A stretch of 64,000 nt of DNA from Dietzia natronolimnaea (GCF_002289575.1 NZ_NTGA01000011.1:62001-126000); one strand, 5' to 3'; positions 50,792 through 59,836 are shown, counted from the first letter of the stretch. Made by a program: numbers and translations. The notes: generated by a model from the sequence alone, not told the origin.

Positions 50792-51456
50792 CACTCGTAA
50801 CCGACCAGGCGAGCGCGGGGGGAACGACGGCCCCGTCGGCCCCGGCCGCCCCGCCCACCGACCGTCGCCGCTGGTGGCGTCAGCGGACCGAGCTCGGGTT
50901 CGCCGCGGGCGTCCTCGCGATCGCCGCGTTCATGATCGTGCAGACCATCACCATGGACGTCCCCGAGGGGGTGGGAGCACCCGGGCCGCGGTTCTTCCCC
51001 GGCCTGGTGGCGGGCTTCCTGATCCTCACCGGAGGACTGCTGGCGATCAGCGTCATCCGCACCCCCCGCCACACCGCGGCCACCTCGACCATGGGGCAGC
51101 TGTCCACCGACATGCTCGAGGACCTGGCCGCGATCGACGACCACGCGGACTCCCCCGCCACCACGGCGCCCGCGGCCGGCGGCGACTCGGAGTACGTGCC
51201 CGTCGACTACCGCACGACCGGGATCGTGATCGCCGGCCTCGTCGGGTTCGCGATCCTTCTCCAGCCCGTCGGCTGGTTGGTCACCGCCAGCGTGCTGTTC
51301 TGGATCGTCAGCCGCGCACTGGGGAGCAGGCGCCCGGTCTTCGACATCGCCGTCTCGGTGATCTTCGCCTCCGTCATCCAGATCGCGTTCTCGGCCGGGC
51401 TCGGCCTGGGACTACCCGCCGGGATCCTGGAAGGAGTCGTGCCATGGAGCAACTGA
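50788..51456 (+). CDS. tctB: tripartite tricarboxylate transporter small membrane subunit TctB
   Basis: 222 residues with about four hydrophobic helices in the DUF1468/TctB pattern: LGFAAGVLAIAAFMIVQTIT, PRFFPGLVAGFLILTGGLLA, GIVIAGLVGFAILLQPVGWL and VIFASVIQIAFSAGLGLGLP. A longer-than-usual loop (about 95-145, acidic and Ala-rich) separates helices 2 and 3. The ATG overlaps the tctC stop (ATGA). Confidence 0.92.
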   Translation: MTLVTDQASAGGTTAPSAPAAPPTDRRRWWRQRTELGFAAGVLAIAAFMIVQTITMDVPEGVGAPGPRFFPGLVAGFLILTGGLLAISVIRTPRHTAATSTMGQLSTDMLEDLAAIDDHADSPATTAPAAGGDSEYVPVDYRTTGIVIAGLVGFAILLQPVGWLVTASVLFWIVSRALGSRRPVFDIAVSVIFASVIQIAFSAGLGLGLPAGILEGVVPWSN

Positions 51457-52988
51457 GCCTGCTGGGTGACGGCATGGCCGGGGTGCTCACCCCGATGAAC
51501 CTCACCCTCCTGCTGATCGGTGCCCTCCTCGGCACCGCGGTCGGCGTCCTTCCGGGACTCGGCTCCGCGATGGCGGTCGCCCTGCTCCTGCCGGTCACCT
51601 TCACACTCGACCCGACCGGCGCCTTCATCATGTTCGCCAGCATCTACTTCGGCGGACTGTTCGGCGACTCGACCTCCGGGATCCTGCTCAACACACCGGG
51701 TAACTCGTCGGCCATAGCCACGACGTTCGAAGGGCACCGGATGGCCATGAGCGGCCGGGCGGCCAAGGCTCTGGGGATCTCGGCGATCGGCGCCTTCACC
51801 GGCGGCATGATCGCGTGCGCCTGCGTCGTGATGTTCTCCCCCTACCTGATCGTCCTCGCCCGGGCGTTCTCCTCTCCCGAGTACTTCGCCCTCGCGGTGT
51901 TCGCCTTCGTCGCCATCTCGGCCGTCGTCGCCGAGTCCGTCGTGAGGGGACTCGCCGCACTCGGGCTGGGGCTCGCGCTCGCCCTGGTCGGCACCGACTC
52001 CATGACCGGCACCCAGCGGTTCACGCTGGACACCCCGTCACTGTTCGAGGGCATCTCGATCATCGTGATCACCGTCGGCCTGCTGGCCCTCGGCGAGGTC
52101 CTGCACCAGGCGTCGCGGATCCGCCGCGAGGCGAACGTCGGCGGGCCGGTGACCACCGAGGGCTCCCCGTTCCCGACCCGCAAGGAGATGCGCAAGGTCG
52201 TGCCCGCCTTCCTCCGGGGCACGGCGTTCGGTCTGCCCTTCGGCACGATCCCGGTCGGCGGGTCCGAGGTGCCGACGTTCCTGGCCTACGGCACCGAGAA
52301 GGCCCTGGCCGCGCGGCGCCACGATCCCGACTTCGGCACCCGCGGCGCGCTCCAGGGCGTCGCCGCGCCCGAGGCCGCGGGCAACGCCACCGCCGGCAGC
52401 GCGATGGGCGCGCTGCTCGTCCTGGGCCTGCCGACCTCGGCGACGGCCGCCATGATGCTGGCCGCGTTCCAGCAGTACGGGATGCAGCCCGGCCCCATGC
52501 TCTTCGAGACGAGTGCCGCGCTGGTCTGGCCGCTGCTCGCCAGCCTGTTCGTCGGACTGATCATCCTGCTGGTCATCAACCTGCCGTTCGCGGCCGTGTG
52601 GGCCAAGCTGCTGTTGATCCCCCGCCACTACCTGTACGCCGGCGTGACGGTGATCGCGATGCTCGGCACCTACGCGATCTCCTCCTCGACACTGGACCTG
52701 TGGATGGTGATCGCGATCGGCATCCTGGGATTCGTCATGCGCCGGTTCTCGATCCCGCTGGCCCCGGTCCTGATCGCCGCGATCCTCGGCCCGCTCGCGG
52801 AGCTCGAGCTGCGCCGGTCGCTGGCACAGTCCGAGGGCGATATGTCGATCCTGGTCTCCTCGAACATCACCCTCGTGCTCTACGGCCTGCTGGCGCTGGC
52901 CGTGGCGGCGAGCATCATCCAGCACGCCCGGCACCGTCGCCGCCGCCGCCAGGAGGCCGCGGCGCAGGTGGAGGCCGCTGCGCAATAA
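51444..52988 (+). CDS. tctA: tripartite tricarboxylate transporter large membrane subunit TctA
   Basis: 514 residues, about 11-12 transmembrane helices. The TctA repeat motifs are VGVLPGLGSAMAVALLLPVT near residues 33-52 and ALLVLGLPTSATAAMMLAAF in the second half (Gly-Leu-Pro-Thr). FGGLFGDSTSGILLNTPGNS-like YFGGLFGDSTSGILLNTPGN is also present. I chose the ATG at 51444 with GGAAGGA upstream; it overlaps the tctB end by 13 bp. The longer upstream frame is a shadow of tctB. Confidence 0.93.
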   Translation: MEQLSLLGDGMAGVLTPMNLTLLLIGALLGTAVGVLPGLGSAMAVALLLPVTFTLDPTGAFIMFASIYFGGLFGDSTSGILLNTPGNSSAIATTFEGHRMAMSGRAAKALGISAIGAFTGGMIACACVVMFSPYLIVLARAFSSPEYFALAVFAFVAISAVVAESVVRGLAALGLGLALALVGTDSMTGTQRFTLDTPSLFEGISIIVITVGLLALGEVLHQASRIRREANVGGPVTTEGSPFPTRKEMRKVVPAFLRGTAFGLPFGTIPVGGSEVPTFLAYGTEKALAARRHDPDFGTRGALQGVAAPEAAGNATAGSAMGALLVLGLPTSATAAMMLAAFQQYGMQPGPMLFETSAALVWPLLASLFVGLIILLVINLPFAAVWAKLLLIPRHYLYAGVTVIAMLGTYAISSSTLDLWMVIAIGILGFVMRRFSIPLAPVLIAAILGPLAELELRRSLAQSEGDMSILVSSNITLVLYGLLALAVAASIIQHARHRRRRRQEAAAQVEAAAQ

Positions 52989-53010
52989 GGAGCTACTCCG
53001 GATGAACGAC

Positions 53011-53041
53011 GAAGGCCGCCCACGACCCGTGGGCGGCCTTC
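53011..53041. terminator. terminator after tctA
   Basis: A 14-bp perfect stem, GAAGGCCGCCCACG/CGTGGGCGGCCTTC (53011-53024 and 53028-53041), with a 3-base loop, 22 bp after the tctA stop. The symmetric stem may also serve tRNA-Met, whose 3' end faces it from the other side. Confidence 0.85.
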
Positions 53042-53056
53042 GTGTGTGTCGATCGG

Positions 53057-53130
53057 TACCGGTGGGGGGACTCGATCCCCCGACCTCACGATTATGAGTC
53101 GTGCGCTCTAACCAGCTGAGCTACACCGGC
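53057..53130 (-). tRNA. tRNA-Met (CAT), elongator type
   Basis: 74-nt cloverleaf on the minus strand: acceptor GCCGGTG with CACCGGT, D-arm AGCTCAGCTGGTTAGAGC, anticodon loop CTCATAA giving CAT, T-arm GGATCGAGTCC. The initiator features (three G:C pairs in the anticodon stem, mismatch at 1-72) are absent. An Ile2 identity (lysidine) cannot be fully excluded, but the sequence fits actinobacterial elongator Met. Discriminator A at 53057. Confidence 0.92.
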
Positions 53131-53172
53131 ATGCGCTGCCAGTCGGGCGATCGGGCCGCCCCGCACAGTGCG

Positions 53173-53245
53173 AGCCCCCTGACGGAATCGAACCGTCGAC
53201 CTTTTCCTTACCATGGAAACGCTCTACCGACTGAGCTAAGGGGGC
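53173..53245 (-). tRNA. tRNA-Thr (GGT)
   Basis: 73-nt cloverleaf on the minus strand: acceptor GCCCCCT with AGGGGGC, D-arm AGCTCAGTCGGTAGAGC, anticodon loop ATGGTAA giving GGT, T-arm GGTTCGATTCC, discriminator T at 53173. CCA not encoded. It lies 42 bp upstream of tRNA-Met on the same strand, probably one transcript. Confidence 0.95.
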
Positions 53246-53374
53246 CGGCCACCCTGGGTCGCGAAGCTCTTCGCGGCTCGGGGTGAAAGCCTCTAGCAGA
53301 TTACACACAGGCTCGAACGGGGCACAAATCGCCCGGTGGAGCGGGGTCGACGCCCCGCTGGCAGGATGTGGGGC

Positions 53375-54097
53375 ATGCGCCTCTCCGTGGTCGTCCCCGT
53401 CCTCGATGACGCCCACGAGCTCGCCGGGTGCCTCGCGGCCCTGCACGGCCAGACGAGGCCGCCGGACGAGATCGTCGTGGTGGACAACGGATGCTCCGAC
53501 ACGAGTGCGGACGTCGCCCGCGAGGCCGGCGCGCGAGTGGTGACCGAGCCGGTCCGGGGCATCCCCTCGGCCGCCGCCGCCGGCTACGACCGGGCCTCGG
53601 GCGACGTGATCGCCCGCCTGGACGCGGACTCCCGCCCGGGCCCGGACTGGATGCAGCGCATCGAGAGCGCGTTCGCCGAGGACCCGGGTCTCGTGGCGCT
53701 CTCGGGCCCCGGCGAGTTCATCGGACTGAGCGGGTGGCGGGCCCGCGCCGCGCAGCTGCTCTACATGGACGCCTACTTCTTCTCCGTCGGCGCCGCGATG
53801 GCCCACCCTGTGTTGTTCGGGTCCAATCTGGCGATGCGGCGCACGGCCTGGGAGCGCGTCCGCGACGGAGTCGACCGGTCGGACCCGGAACTGCACGACG
53901 ACATCGACCTGTCGTTCCAGTTCGGCGCCGACGACCGGCTGCGGGTGGACCGCTCGCTGACCGTGGGTATCTCCGCGCGTCCGTTCGACGATCCCGCCGC
54001 GATGCGGCGGCGCTTCTCCCGTGCGTTCCGGACGATCGCCCGCAACTGGCGCACCTCGCCGCCCTCCGAGCGCTGGATGCAGCGCCTCCGGCGCTGA
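53375..54097 (+). CDS. GT2 family glycosyltransferase
   Basis: 240-residue GT-A glycosyltransferase. The nucleotide-binding start is MRLSVVVPVLDDAHELAGCL, with IVVVDNGCSDTSADVAREAG. The metal-binding D-x-D-like motif is ARLDADSRPGPDWM. The C-terminal acceptor segment has SNLAMRRTAWERVRDGVDRS and the E/H-D-D-x-D-like LHDDIDLSFQF. It lacks transmembrane helices, so it is a soluble or peripheral transferase. I chose the ATG at 53375 (AGGA 9 bp upstream); ATG at 53366 or 53336 are possible. Convergent with the carotenoid operon, where it could glycosylate the C50 carotenoid; this is inference. Confidence 0.82.
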   Translation: MRLSVVVPVLDDAHELAGCLAALHGQTRPPDEIVVVDNGCSDTSADVAREAGARVVTEPVRGIPSAAAAGYDRASGDVIARLDADSRPGPDWMQRIESAFAEDPGLVALSGPGEFIGLSGWRARAAQLLYMDAYFFSVGAAMAHPVLFGSNLAMRRTAWERVRDGVDRSDPELHDDIDLSFQFGADDRLRVDRSLTVGISARPFDDPAAMRRRFSRAFRTIARNWRTSPPSERWMQRLRR

Positions 54098-54110
54098 ACG
54101 GGCCCGAGCG

Positions 54111-55430
54111 TCAGGACCAGACGAGCACCGACCACAGGATGATCTGCGTGACGCAGAACCCCGCCAGCATGTTGAGCACCAGAAAGCGCTTCCAGCCCTC
54201 GTTGGTGCGCTCGGCGTCCGCGTCGGTGACTCTGACATAGGCCGCGACGGTGGCCAGGTACGGCAGGATCGCGAAGGCGGCCCCGGACGCGGGCCACGGC
54301 GCCGCTACCAGCAGGACGATCACCGCGGCGGCGTAGCAGGCCAGCGCGAACCACACCGCGGCACGCGCTCCGAGCACGGTGGCGACGGACTTCAGGTCCG
54401 CCTCGCGGTCGAAGCGGACGTCCTGCACGGCACCGAAGGCCTGCGAGGCGGCGCCCCACAACATGAAGGCGATCAGGCACGCCCACACTCCCCCGGTCAG
54501 GTCGGCACCCGCGATGGTCCAGCCGACGATGGCCGGGGAGACGAAGTGGAAGGCGGAGGTGACCGAGTCGAGGAACGGGATCTCTTTGAACCGCAGCCCC
54601 TTGGCGCTGTAGGCGATCACGGCGAAGGCGCTCGCGGCGAGCCACAGGGACGACTCCAGCGATCCCACCAGCACCAGATAGACGAGGAACGGCACCGTGG
54701 TCACCGCGGAGGCCACGAGGGTGGCGGTGTGACGGGAGCGCTCGAGCACCGATCCTTCCACGCCGCCCTTGCGCGGGTTTCGGAGGTCCGACTCGTAGTC
54801 GAAGACGTCGTTGATCCCGTACATCGCCAGGTTGTAGGGCACCAGGAAGAAGATCGTGCCGATCGCGCCGACGAGGTCGAACCCCCCGGTGGCCAGGAAG
54901 TAGGCCAGCGCGAACGGCGCGGCGGTGTTGATCCACGACACCGGCCGGGACGACCAGAACAGCGTGGTGAGCAGTCCGGGTGACGGGGACCGCTCGGGGG
55001 TGCGACTCTCGTCGGCGGCGGCGTAGGCGTCGTCGGCGGCGCCGTGTCCCGGGCCGCGCGCCAGCAGCGCGTCGCCCCTGCCCGACACCGTCGGGCTCCC
55101 CACCCCGGCCCCGACGCGCGGAGACTCGGTGAGCAGCGCCCACACCGAGGGCACGAACACCGCCGCGGCCACGGCGTAGGCGAAGTCCTCGATGGGCGCC
55201 ACGCCCAGCCGGATGCCGCTGGTGAGTTCGTCGTCGTACGCCACGAGCCCGGCCGAGATCATGATGTTGTCGAACACCGCGGTGAGGATCATGAGGATCA
55301 CGAACGCGCCGGCGACCCCGATCAGCCACCGGCGCCTGGCCTGCCCGCGCAGGCGCCAGGCGGCGAGGAGGGCCACGGCCACCACGGGGATGGACATGGT
55401 GAGGTTGAGGGTCGTGTAGAGGCTGGTCAC
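54111..55430 (-). CDS. fused lycopene cyclase subunit and lycopene elongase (LbtBC-like)
   Basis: 439 residues, two modules. Residues 1 to about 100 form a small CrtYf/CrtYd-type cyclase subunit (LYTTLNLTMSIPVVAVALLA; RLGVAPIEDFAYAVAAAVFV). A disordered Ser/Pro/Ala linker (about 105-155) joins it to a UbiA prenyltransferase (about 155-439). That has the first Asp motif in YGINDVFDYESDLRNPRKGG and the second in VQDVRFDREADLKSVATVLG. The elongase adds C5 units to lycopene and the cyclase closes rings, giving C50 beta-cyclic carotenoid. The GTG at 55430 overlaps the lbtA stop (GTGA). I recall this fusion from Dietzia; most relatives use separate genes. Confidence 0.88.
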   Translation of the reverse strand: MTSLYTTLNLTMSIPVVAVALLAAWRLRGQARRRWLIGVAGAFVILMILTAVFDNIMISAGLVAYDDELTSGIRLGVAPIEDFAYAVAAAVFVPSVWALLTESPRVGAGVGSPTVSGRGDALLARGPGHGAADDAYAAADESRTPERSPSPGLLTTLFWSSRPVSWINTAAPFALAYFLATGGFDLVGAIGTIFFLVPYNLAMYGINDVFDYESDLRNPRKGGVEGSVLERSRHTATLVASAVTTVPFLVYLVLVGSLESSLWLAASAFAVIAYSAKGLRFKEIPFLDSVTSAFHFVSPAIVGWTIAGADLTGGVWACLIAFMLWGAASQAFGAVQDVRFDREADLKSVATVLGARAAVWFALACYAAAVIVLLVAAPWPASGAAFAILPYLATVAAYVRVTDADAERTNEGWKRFLVLNMLAGFCVTQIILWSVLVWS

Positions 55431-55801
55431 GGGCGTTCCCCCGTCGCCCGGGCGGTCCGGGAGGACTGGGCCGTCCGGGACGCGGCCGCGTGCTCGACTG
55501 CTCGCGAGACCCCCGCCGCGCACACCAGGGCGAGGTGGGACAGGAACGCCAGGAAGACGACCTCCTCGACCGGGATCTCGGGCGCCACCAGCAGGCCCGT
55601 CATGAAGTCGGTCTGGCCGCGGAAGAACACCCCGCTGCGCACCCCGAGGACGTCCCACGTCAGCAGCAACGCCACGGAGGCCGTGACGGCGAGCGCCGCC
55701 GCGGCGGGCGCCCGGAACGCCGCCAGCTTCCAGCGGTGGTCGATCACCAGGATTCCGGTGAACGAGACCACCTGAACCAGGAGATAGGCCAGCCCGATCA
55801 C
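55427..55801 (-). CDS. lycopene cyclase small subunit (LbtA/CrtYe-like)
   Basis: 124-residue membrane protein with three hydrophobic helices (GLAYLLVQVVSFTGILVIDH; AALAVTASVALLLTWDVLGV). The cyclase-subunit signature is IPVEEVVFLAFLSHLALVC, whose P-x-E-E is shared with CrtYe/CrtYc proteins. The GTG at 55801 overlaps the crtI stop (GTGA). It should pair with the N-terminal module of LbtBC to form the heterodimeric cyclase. The C-terminal 25 residues are Arg/Ala/Ser-rich. Confidence 0.88.
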   Translation of the reverse strand: MIGLAYLLVQVVSFTGILVIDHRWKLAAFRAPAAAALAVTASVALLLTWDVLGVRSGVFFRGQTDFMTGLLVAPEIPVEEVVFLAFLSHLALVCAAGVSRAVEHAAASRTAQSSRTARATGERP

Positions 55802-57540
55802 CTGTCGAACACCGCCCTGTCGTTCACAGTCCTGTCGAACACCGTGCCCCCGCCCGGCTCGGCCACCGGCGCGGTGCCCGTGTCCCCCCGGACGTGTTTG
55901 AGCACCAGCTCGGCGCTGATGAGGCACATCGGCAGCCCGATCCCGGGGATGGTGGACGCCCCCGCGTAGTAGAGACCGTCGACGTGCCGGGAGACGTTGC
56001 GGGTCCGGAAGAACGCGCTCTGGGCCAGCGTGTGGGCGGGCCCGAGGGCGGTGCCGCGCCACGCCCCCAGGTCGTCCTCGAGGTCCGCCGGGGCGATGGT
56101 GCGACGGACCACCACACGCTCCGCCAGGTCGGGGATGCCGGTCCAGTCGGCGATCTGGGCGATCGCCCGGTCGGCGGCCGCCTCGATGGTGGCGTCGCCG
56201 GCGCCGTCGACGCCCCCGTGCCCGAGACCGGGGTCGGCGGGGATGGGGACCAGGACGAAGAGGTTCTCGTGCCCGGCGGGGGCGATGCCGGCGTCGGCGT
56301 CGTCGGTCGCGCTGGGGCGGCAGACGTAGAGCGAGGCCGGGTCGGGGATGTGGGTGGACTCGCCGAAGATCGCTTCGAAACCCTCCTCCCAACGGTCGGT
56401 GAACAGGAGCGTGTGGTGCGACAGCTGAGGCAGCTCACCCTTCACGCCCAGCAGCATGAGCAGGGCGCCGGGTCCGGGCGTCTTGGAGTCCCAATAGGAC
56501 TGCGGGTAGGTGCGCAGCTCCTCCGGGAGCCACCGGGTCTCGAGGTGGTGCAGGTCGGCGGCGCCCACCACGAGCCCGGCGGGCAGCGTCCGCTCGGCGC
56601 CGGCGCCGTCGCGCACCCGGACACCGGTCACCCGTGCGCGGGTGGTTCCGCCGCCCGAGCCACCCGAGCCGCTCTGCCGCCCGCCGCCGGCGGAGGTGGT
56701 GAGTTCGACTGCCTCGGTGCCGGTGTGGATGCGAACCCCCTGCGCCTCGGCCACCCGCCGGACCGCGGCGATGACCTCGGTGAACCCGCCCCGCGGATAG
56801 AGCACACCGTCCGTGAGGTCGAGGTGGCTCATCAGGTGATAGATCGACGGGGCCAGGTACGGCGAGGATCCCAGGAACACCGCCGGATAGCCCAGGATCT
56901 GCTGGATCCGGCGGTCGGCGAAGCGGCGGGAGACGAACGACTGCAGCGGCTGCACGAGCCGCGCCACCAACGCCCCGGCGCGGGCCAGCACGTCCGGCCG
57001 CACGAGCGCCGGGTACGAGGTGAAGTTGGTGTAGAGGAACCGTCGCAGCGCCAGCTCGTAGGTCGCCCGGGCGGAGTCGAGGTACTTCCCCAGAGCGGAA
57101 CCCGCACCCGGCTCGAGGGACTCGAACAGCGCCTGCGACGCCCGACGGTCGGAGCGGACGTCGACCGGCTCGGTCTGGCCCTCGAAGTAGACGCGGTACC
57201 CGGGGTCCAGCCGGACCAGGTCGAGCTGCTCGGCGGCCGAAGATCCGCAGAGACGGAAGAAGTGGTCGAACACCTCGGGCATCAGGTACCAGGACGGCCC
57301 GGTGTCGAATCGGAAGCCGCCTGCGGACCAACTCCCGGCGCGGCCGCCCACCTGCTCCGTCGCCTCGACCAGCGTGACGTCGCGGCCCTCTCGGGCCAGC
57401 AGGGCGGCGGTGGCCAGGCCGGCTATCCCGCCCCCCACCACCACGACGGGGCCGTCCGGTGCCGGTCTGCGGGCGTGGGCGCCGGGCAGTCGGTCGGTCA
57501 CGGCGCGGGCACCCGACCCGAGGACGCTCCGGGCGCTCAT
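55798..57540 (-). CDS. crtI: phytoene desaturase
   Basis: 580 residues. The N-terminal FAD/NAD motif PVVVVGGGIAGLATAALLAR is near residues 31-50, followed by GGRAGSWSAGGFRFDTGPSW. The C-terminal FAD motif includes GLYYAGASTIPGIGLPMCLI. The first ~30 residues are an unconserved extension, and the last ~30 include a VFDR/VNDR repeat. It desaturates phytoene to lycopene. The ATG at 57540 overlaps the crtB stop (ATGA). The internal Gly/Ser insert near residue 270 (SAGGGRQSGSGGSGGG) is unusual and low-complexity. Confidence 0.94.
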   Translation of the reverse strand: MSARSVLGSGARAVTDRLPGAHARRPAPDGPVVVVGGGIAGLATAALLAREGRDVTLVEATEQVGGRAGSWSAGGFRFDTGPSWYLMPEVFDHFFRLCGSSAAEQLDLVRLDPGYRVYFEGQTEPVDVRSDRRASQALFESLEPGAGSALGKYLDSARATYELALRRFLYTNFTSYPALVRPDVLARAGALVARLVQPLQSFVSRRFADRRIQQILGYPAVFLGSSPYLAPSIYHLMSHLDLTDGVLYPRGGFTEVIAAVRRVAEAQGVRIHTGTEAVELTTSAGGGRQSGSGGSGGGTTRARVTGVRVRDGAGAERTLPAGLVVGAADLHHLETRWLPEELRTYPQSYWDSKTPGPGALLMLLGVKGELPQLSHHTLLFTDRWEEGFEAIFGESTHIPDPASLYVCRPSATDDADAGIAPAGHENLFVLVPIPADPGLGHGGVDGAGDATIEAAADRAIAQIADWTGIPDLAERVVVRRTIAPADLEDDLGAWRGTALGPAHTLAQSAFFRTRNVSRHVDGLYYAGASTIPGIGLPMCLISAELVLKHVRGDTGTAPVAEPGGGTVFDRTVNDRAVFDR

Positions 57541-58418
57541 CGCACGACCGCCTGTCCGCGGGCCGCGATGGATCGTCCCCGACCCGAGGCGGCCCTGCCG
57601 AGCACGGCGAGCTTGACCGGGCCCGGGACCCGGACGCGACCCGCACTCACCCCGGCCGCACCGGCCACGCGCAGGCGGTCGTTGAGCTCGGCGAACAGGT
57701 CGTGCGCGGCAAGCACGGCCACCCGGTCACGCCCGGGGATCCGATCGATCGAGATTCGGGCGACGCGCAGGTCCGCATCCACGTCGTCGGCGAGCTCGGC
57801 GACGTCCCGTTCGGTCAGCGCGCGAGGGTCGCGGCCCGGCAGGTAGTTGCGGCCCAGCTCGAGCGAGTCCTCCCGGATGTCCCTCAGGAAGTTGACCTTC
57901 TGGAACGCCGAACCGAGGGCCCGCGCCCCGGCGGCCAGCTCGTCGTCGTCGCCCAGTCCCCCACCGGCGAACGTCCGCAGGCACATCTCCCCGATCACCT
58001 CGGCGGAACCGTGGATGTACCGGCGCAGCGACTCCTCGGTGTGCTCGGTGACCTCCAGGTCGGCCTCCATCGAGTCGTAGAACGGGTCGATCAACCTCGC
58101 ACCGATCCCGAAACGGCGGGCGGTGTCCGCGAAGGCGTGGGTGACCGGGTCGGGGTCGAGCCCCCGCTCGACCGCGCGGTGGGTGCGGCGGCGGGCCTCG
58201 GCGATGAGGTCGCGGGCCGCGACGGGGTCGTCCATCGCACCGTCGACGACCTCGTCCCCGACGCGGGCCCAGGCGTAGATCGCCGCGACGTGCGGACGGG
58301 TCGCCGGCGCCAACAGCCGGCAGGCCAGGGCGAACGAGGTGGAGTAGCGGCGCAGGATCACGTCACTGCACGCGCGGGCGGCCTCCGTGAACTCGGCGTG
58401 CGGGCTCTGCGGGGTCAT
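57537..58418 (-). CDS. crtB: phytoene synthase
   Basis: 293-residue squalene/phytoene synthase. The two Asp-rich motifs are present: YAWARVGDEVVDGAM near residue 52 and NFLRDIREDSLELGRNYLPG near residue 168. It joins two GGPP to phytoene. I chose the ATG at 58418, which overlaps the crtE stop (ATGA). Second gene of the carotenoid operon. Confidence 0.95.
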   Translation of the reverse strand: MTPQSPHAEFTEAARACSDVILRRYSTSFALACRLLAPATRPHVAAIYAWARVGDEVVDGAMDDPVAARDLIAEARRRTHRAVERGLDPDPVTHAFADTARRFGIGARLIDPFYDSMEADLEVTEHTEESLRRYIHGSAEVIGEMCLRTFAGGGLGDDDELAAGARALGSAFQKVNFLRDIREDSLELGRNYLPGRDPRALTERDVAELADDVDADLRVARISIDRIPGRDRVAVLAAHDLFAELNDRLRVAGAAGVSAGRVRVPGPVKLAVLGRAASGRGRSIAARGQAVVR

Positions 58419-59434
58419 CGGGTCCTCTCGAGGGCGGTGGCCAGGTGGGGGTCGAGTGCGGAGCGCAGCTCGTGCGGGACGGCCGGGGAGTCCAGAGCGG
58501 CACGTGCGGCGGTCACCAGGTCCTCGGCGATCCCCAGCGCGTGGTCGCGGGCACCGCACTCGGCCAGCAGGGACCGGGCGGCGGAGGGGTCGGGGTCGGC
58601 CTCACCGAGCGCGGCGTCGATGCTCGGCCACAGGTCGGTGGTGGCGGCGTGGGCGAGCAACACGGTGGGGGCCCGGCGCACCAGGTCGCCCTCGTTGGAC
58701 TTTCCCGTCACCGCCGGGTCGCCGAACACCCCCAGCAGGTCGTCGACCACCTGGTACGCCGTCCCCAGATGGCGACCGGCCTCCCGGAGCGGGGGGATCA
58801 TCTCCTCCGGCCCTCCGGCCAGCACCACGCCCAGGACCATCGGCAGCGTCACGGAGTACGCGGCGGTCTTGGCGGCGCCGATCGCCAGCGCGTGCTCCTG
58901 GGTGATCGGCTCCCCGCGGGCCGCCCCCTGCACGTCGGCGTACTCCCCCGCGACAGAGGCCACCACCGCTCCCTCGACCTCCACCATGGCGCGGTGCAAC
59001 ACGGGCCCCGGCACTGGCAGCCGGGCGAACTGACCCATCGCGGCCACCAGCAGGAGGTCCCCGCCGAGCAGGCCCCCCACCATGCCGACGTGGGCGGCGG
59101 TCTCCCGGGGCAGACCCTGCTCAGCGCCCCGGGTCGTGGTGAGGCCCTGCAGATTGGGCCGGCCACGGCGGTGGTCGTCTCCATCGGCCACGTCGTCGTG
59201 GACGAGGAAGGCCTCGTGGAGGAGTTCGAGCGCCTGTCCGGCAGCGGTGCGAACCGCCTCGTCGCGTCCGCCCGCGTGCGTGTAGACGGCGTCGAACAAT
59301 GCCGAGCGCATTCCTTTGCCGGATCGGGTCGTGGCATCGAGGTCGGCCGTCCAGTCGTCGACGGCAGGCCCCAGACCCTCGGGCAGGTCACGAGTAGTCA
59401 TCCGCTGGGCGGCGGATACCGAATCCAGTGTCAT
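58415..59434 (-). CDS. crtE: geranylgeranyl diphosphate synthase
   Basis: 339-residue polyprenyl synthase. The first Asp motif (FARM) is in EAFLVHDDVADGDDHRRGRP, in the D-D-x4-D long form. The second is in YQVVDDLLGVFGD (SARM). It supplies the C20 precursor for phytoene and probably also IPP-derived units for the elongase. Start is uncertain: ATG at 59434 or 59401; neither has a strong ribosome site. First gene of the crtE-crtB-crtI-lbtA-lbtBC operon, 175 bp downstream of tRNA-Tyr. Confidence 0.9.
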   Translation of the reverse strand: MTLDSVSAAQRMTTRDLPEGLGPAVDDWTADLDATTRSGKGMRSALFDAVYTHAGGRDEAVRTAAGQALELLHEAFLVHDDVADGDDHRRGRPNLQGLTTTRGAEQGLPRETAAHVGMVGGLLGGDLLLVAAMGQFARLPVPGPVLHRAMVEVEGAVVASVAGEYADVQGAARGEPITQEHALAIGAAKTAAYSVTLPMVLGVVLAGGPEEMIPPLREAGRHLGTAYQVVDDLLGVFGDPAVTGKSNEGDLVRRAPTVLLAHAATTDLWPSIDAALGEADPDPSAARSLLAECGARDHALGIAEDLVTAARAALDSPAVPHELRSALDPHLATALERTR

Positions 59435-59580
59435 GTCGTGTGGTTCGGAGCCGATCCTGTCCTGGATTCCCCTCACCCCGAATCTTCTCGACGAGATGCG
59501 GCACCCCGGCGTCCCTCGGCCGGAGCCACGAAATTCCACGGTGTCACACGCTCAGACTATCTCGGCCCCGAAATGCACGA

Positions 59581-59605
59581 AGACCCCCGCTTGTGGCGGG
59601 GGTCT
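59581..59605 (-). terminator. terminator after tRNA-Tyr
   Basis: A perfect 10-bp stem, AGACCCCCGC/GCGGGGGTCT, with a 5-base loop, 5 bp downstream of the tRNA-Tyr 3' end. On the minus strand it is followed by TCGTGCATTTCG. Confidence 0.8.
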
Positions 59606-59609
59606 CGCG

Positions 59610-59692
59610 TGCCAGATGATGGATTCGAACCAACGTAGGCATAAGCCGACGGATTTACAATCCGCTCCCTTTGGCCGCTCGGGCAATCTGGC
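59610..59692 (-). tRNA. tRNA-Tyr (GTA)
   Basis: 83-nt cloverleaf with a long variable arm, on the minus strand. The acceptor GCCAGAT pairs with ATCTGGC; the anticodon loop TTGTAAA gives GTA; the class II variable arm has CGGCTTATGCC; the T-arm has GGTTCGAATCC. Discriminator A at 59610. Confidence 0.95.
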
Positions 59693-59836
59693 GTGCACCC
59701 CTGGAGGCGCTACGACACGATACAACGCGTGTGACCCCCGGTGCCAAATCGGGGGCCGACGGGGTGACCCGGGCCGATGGCTCCGCCGGGTAGCCTGGCC
59801 GGGATCGTCCCCCACCGTGAGAGAAGGAGCGCGCCC

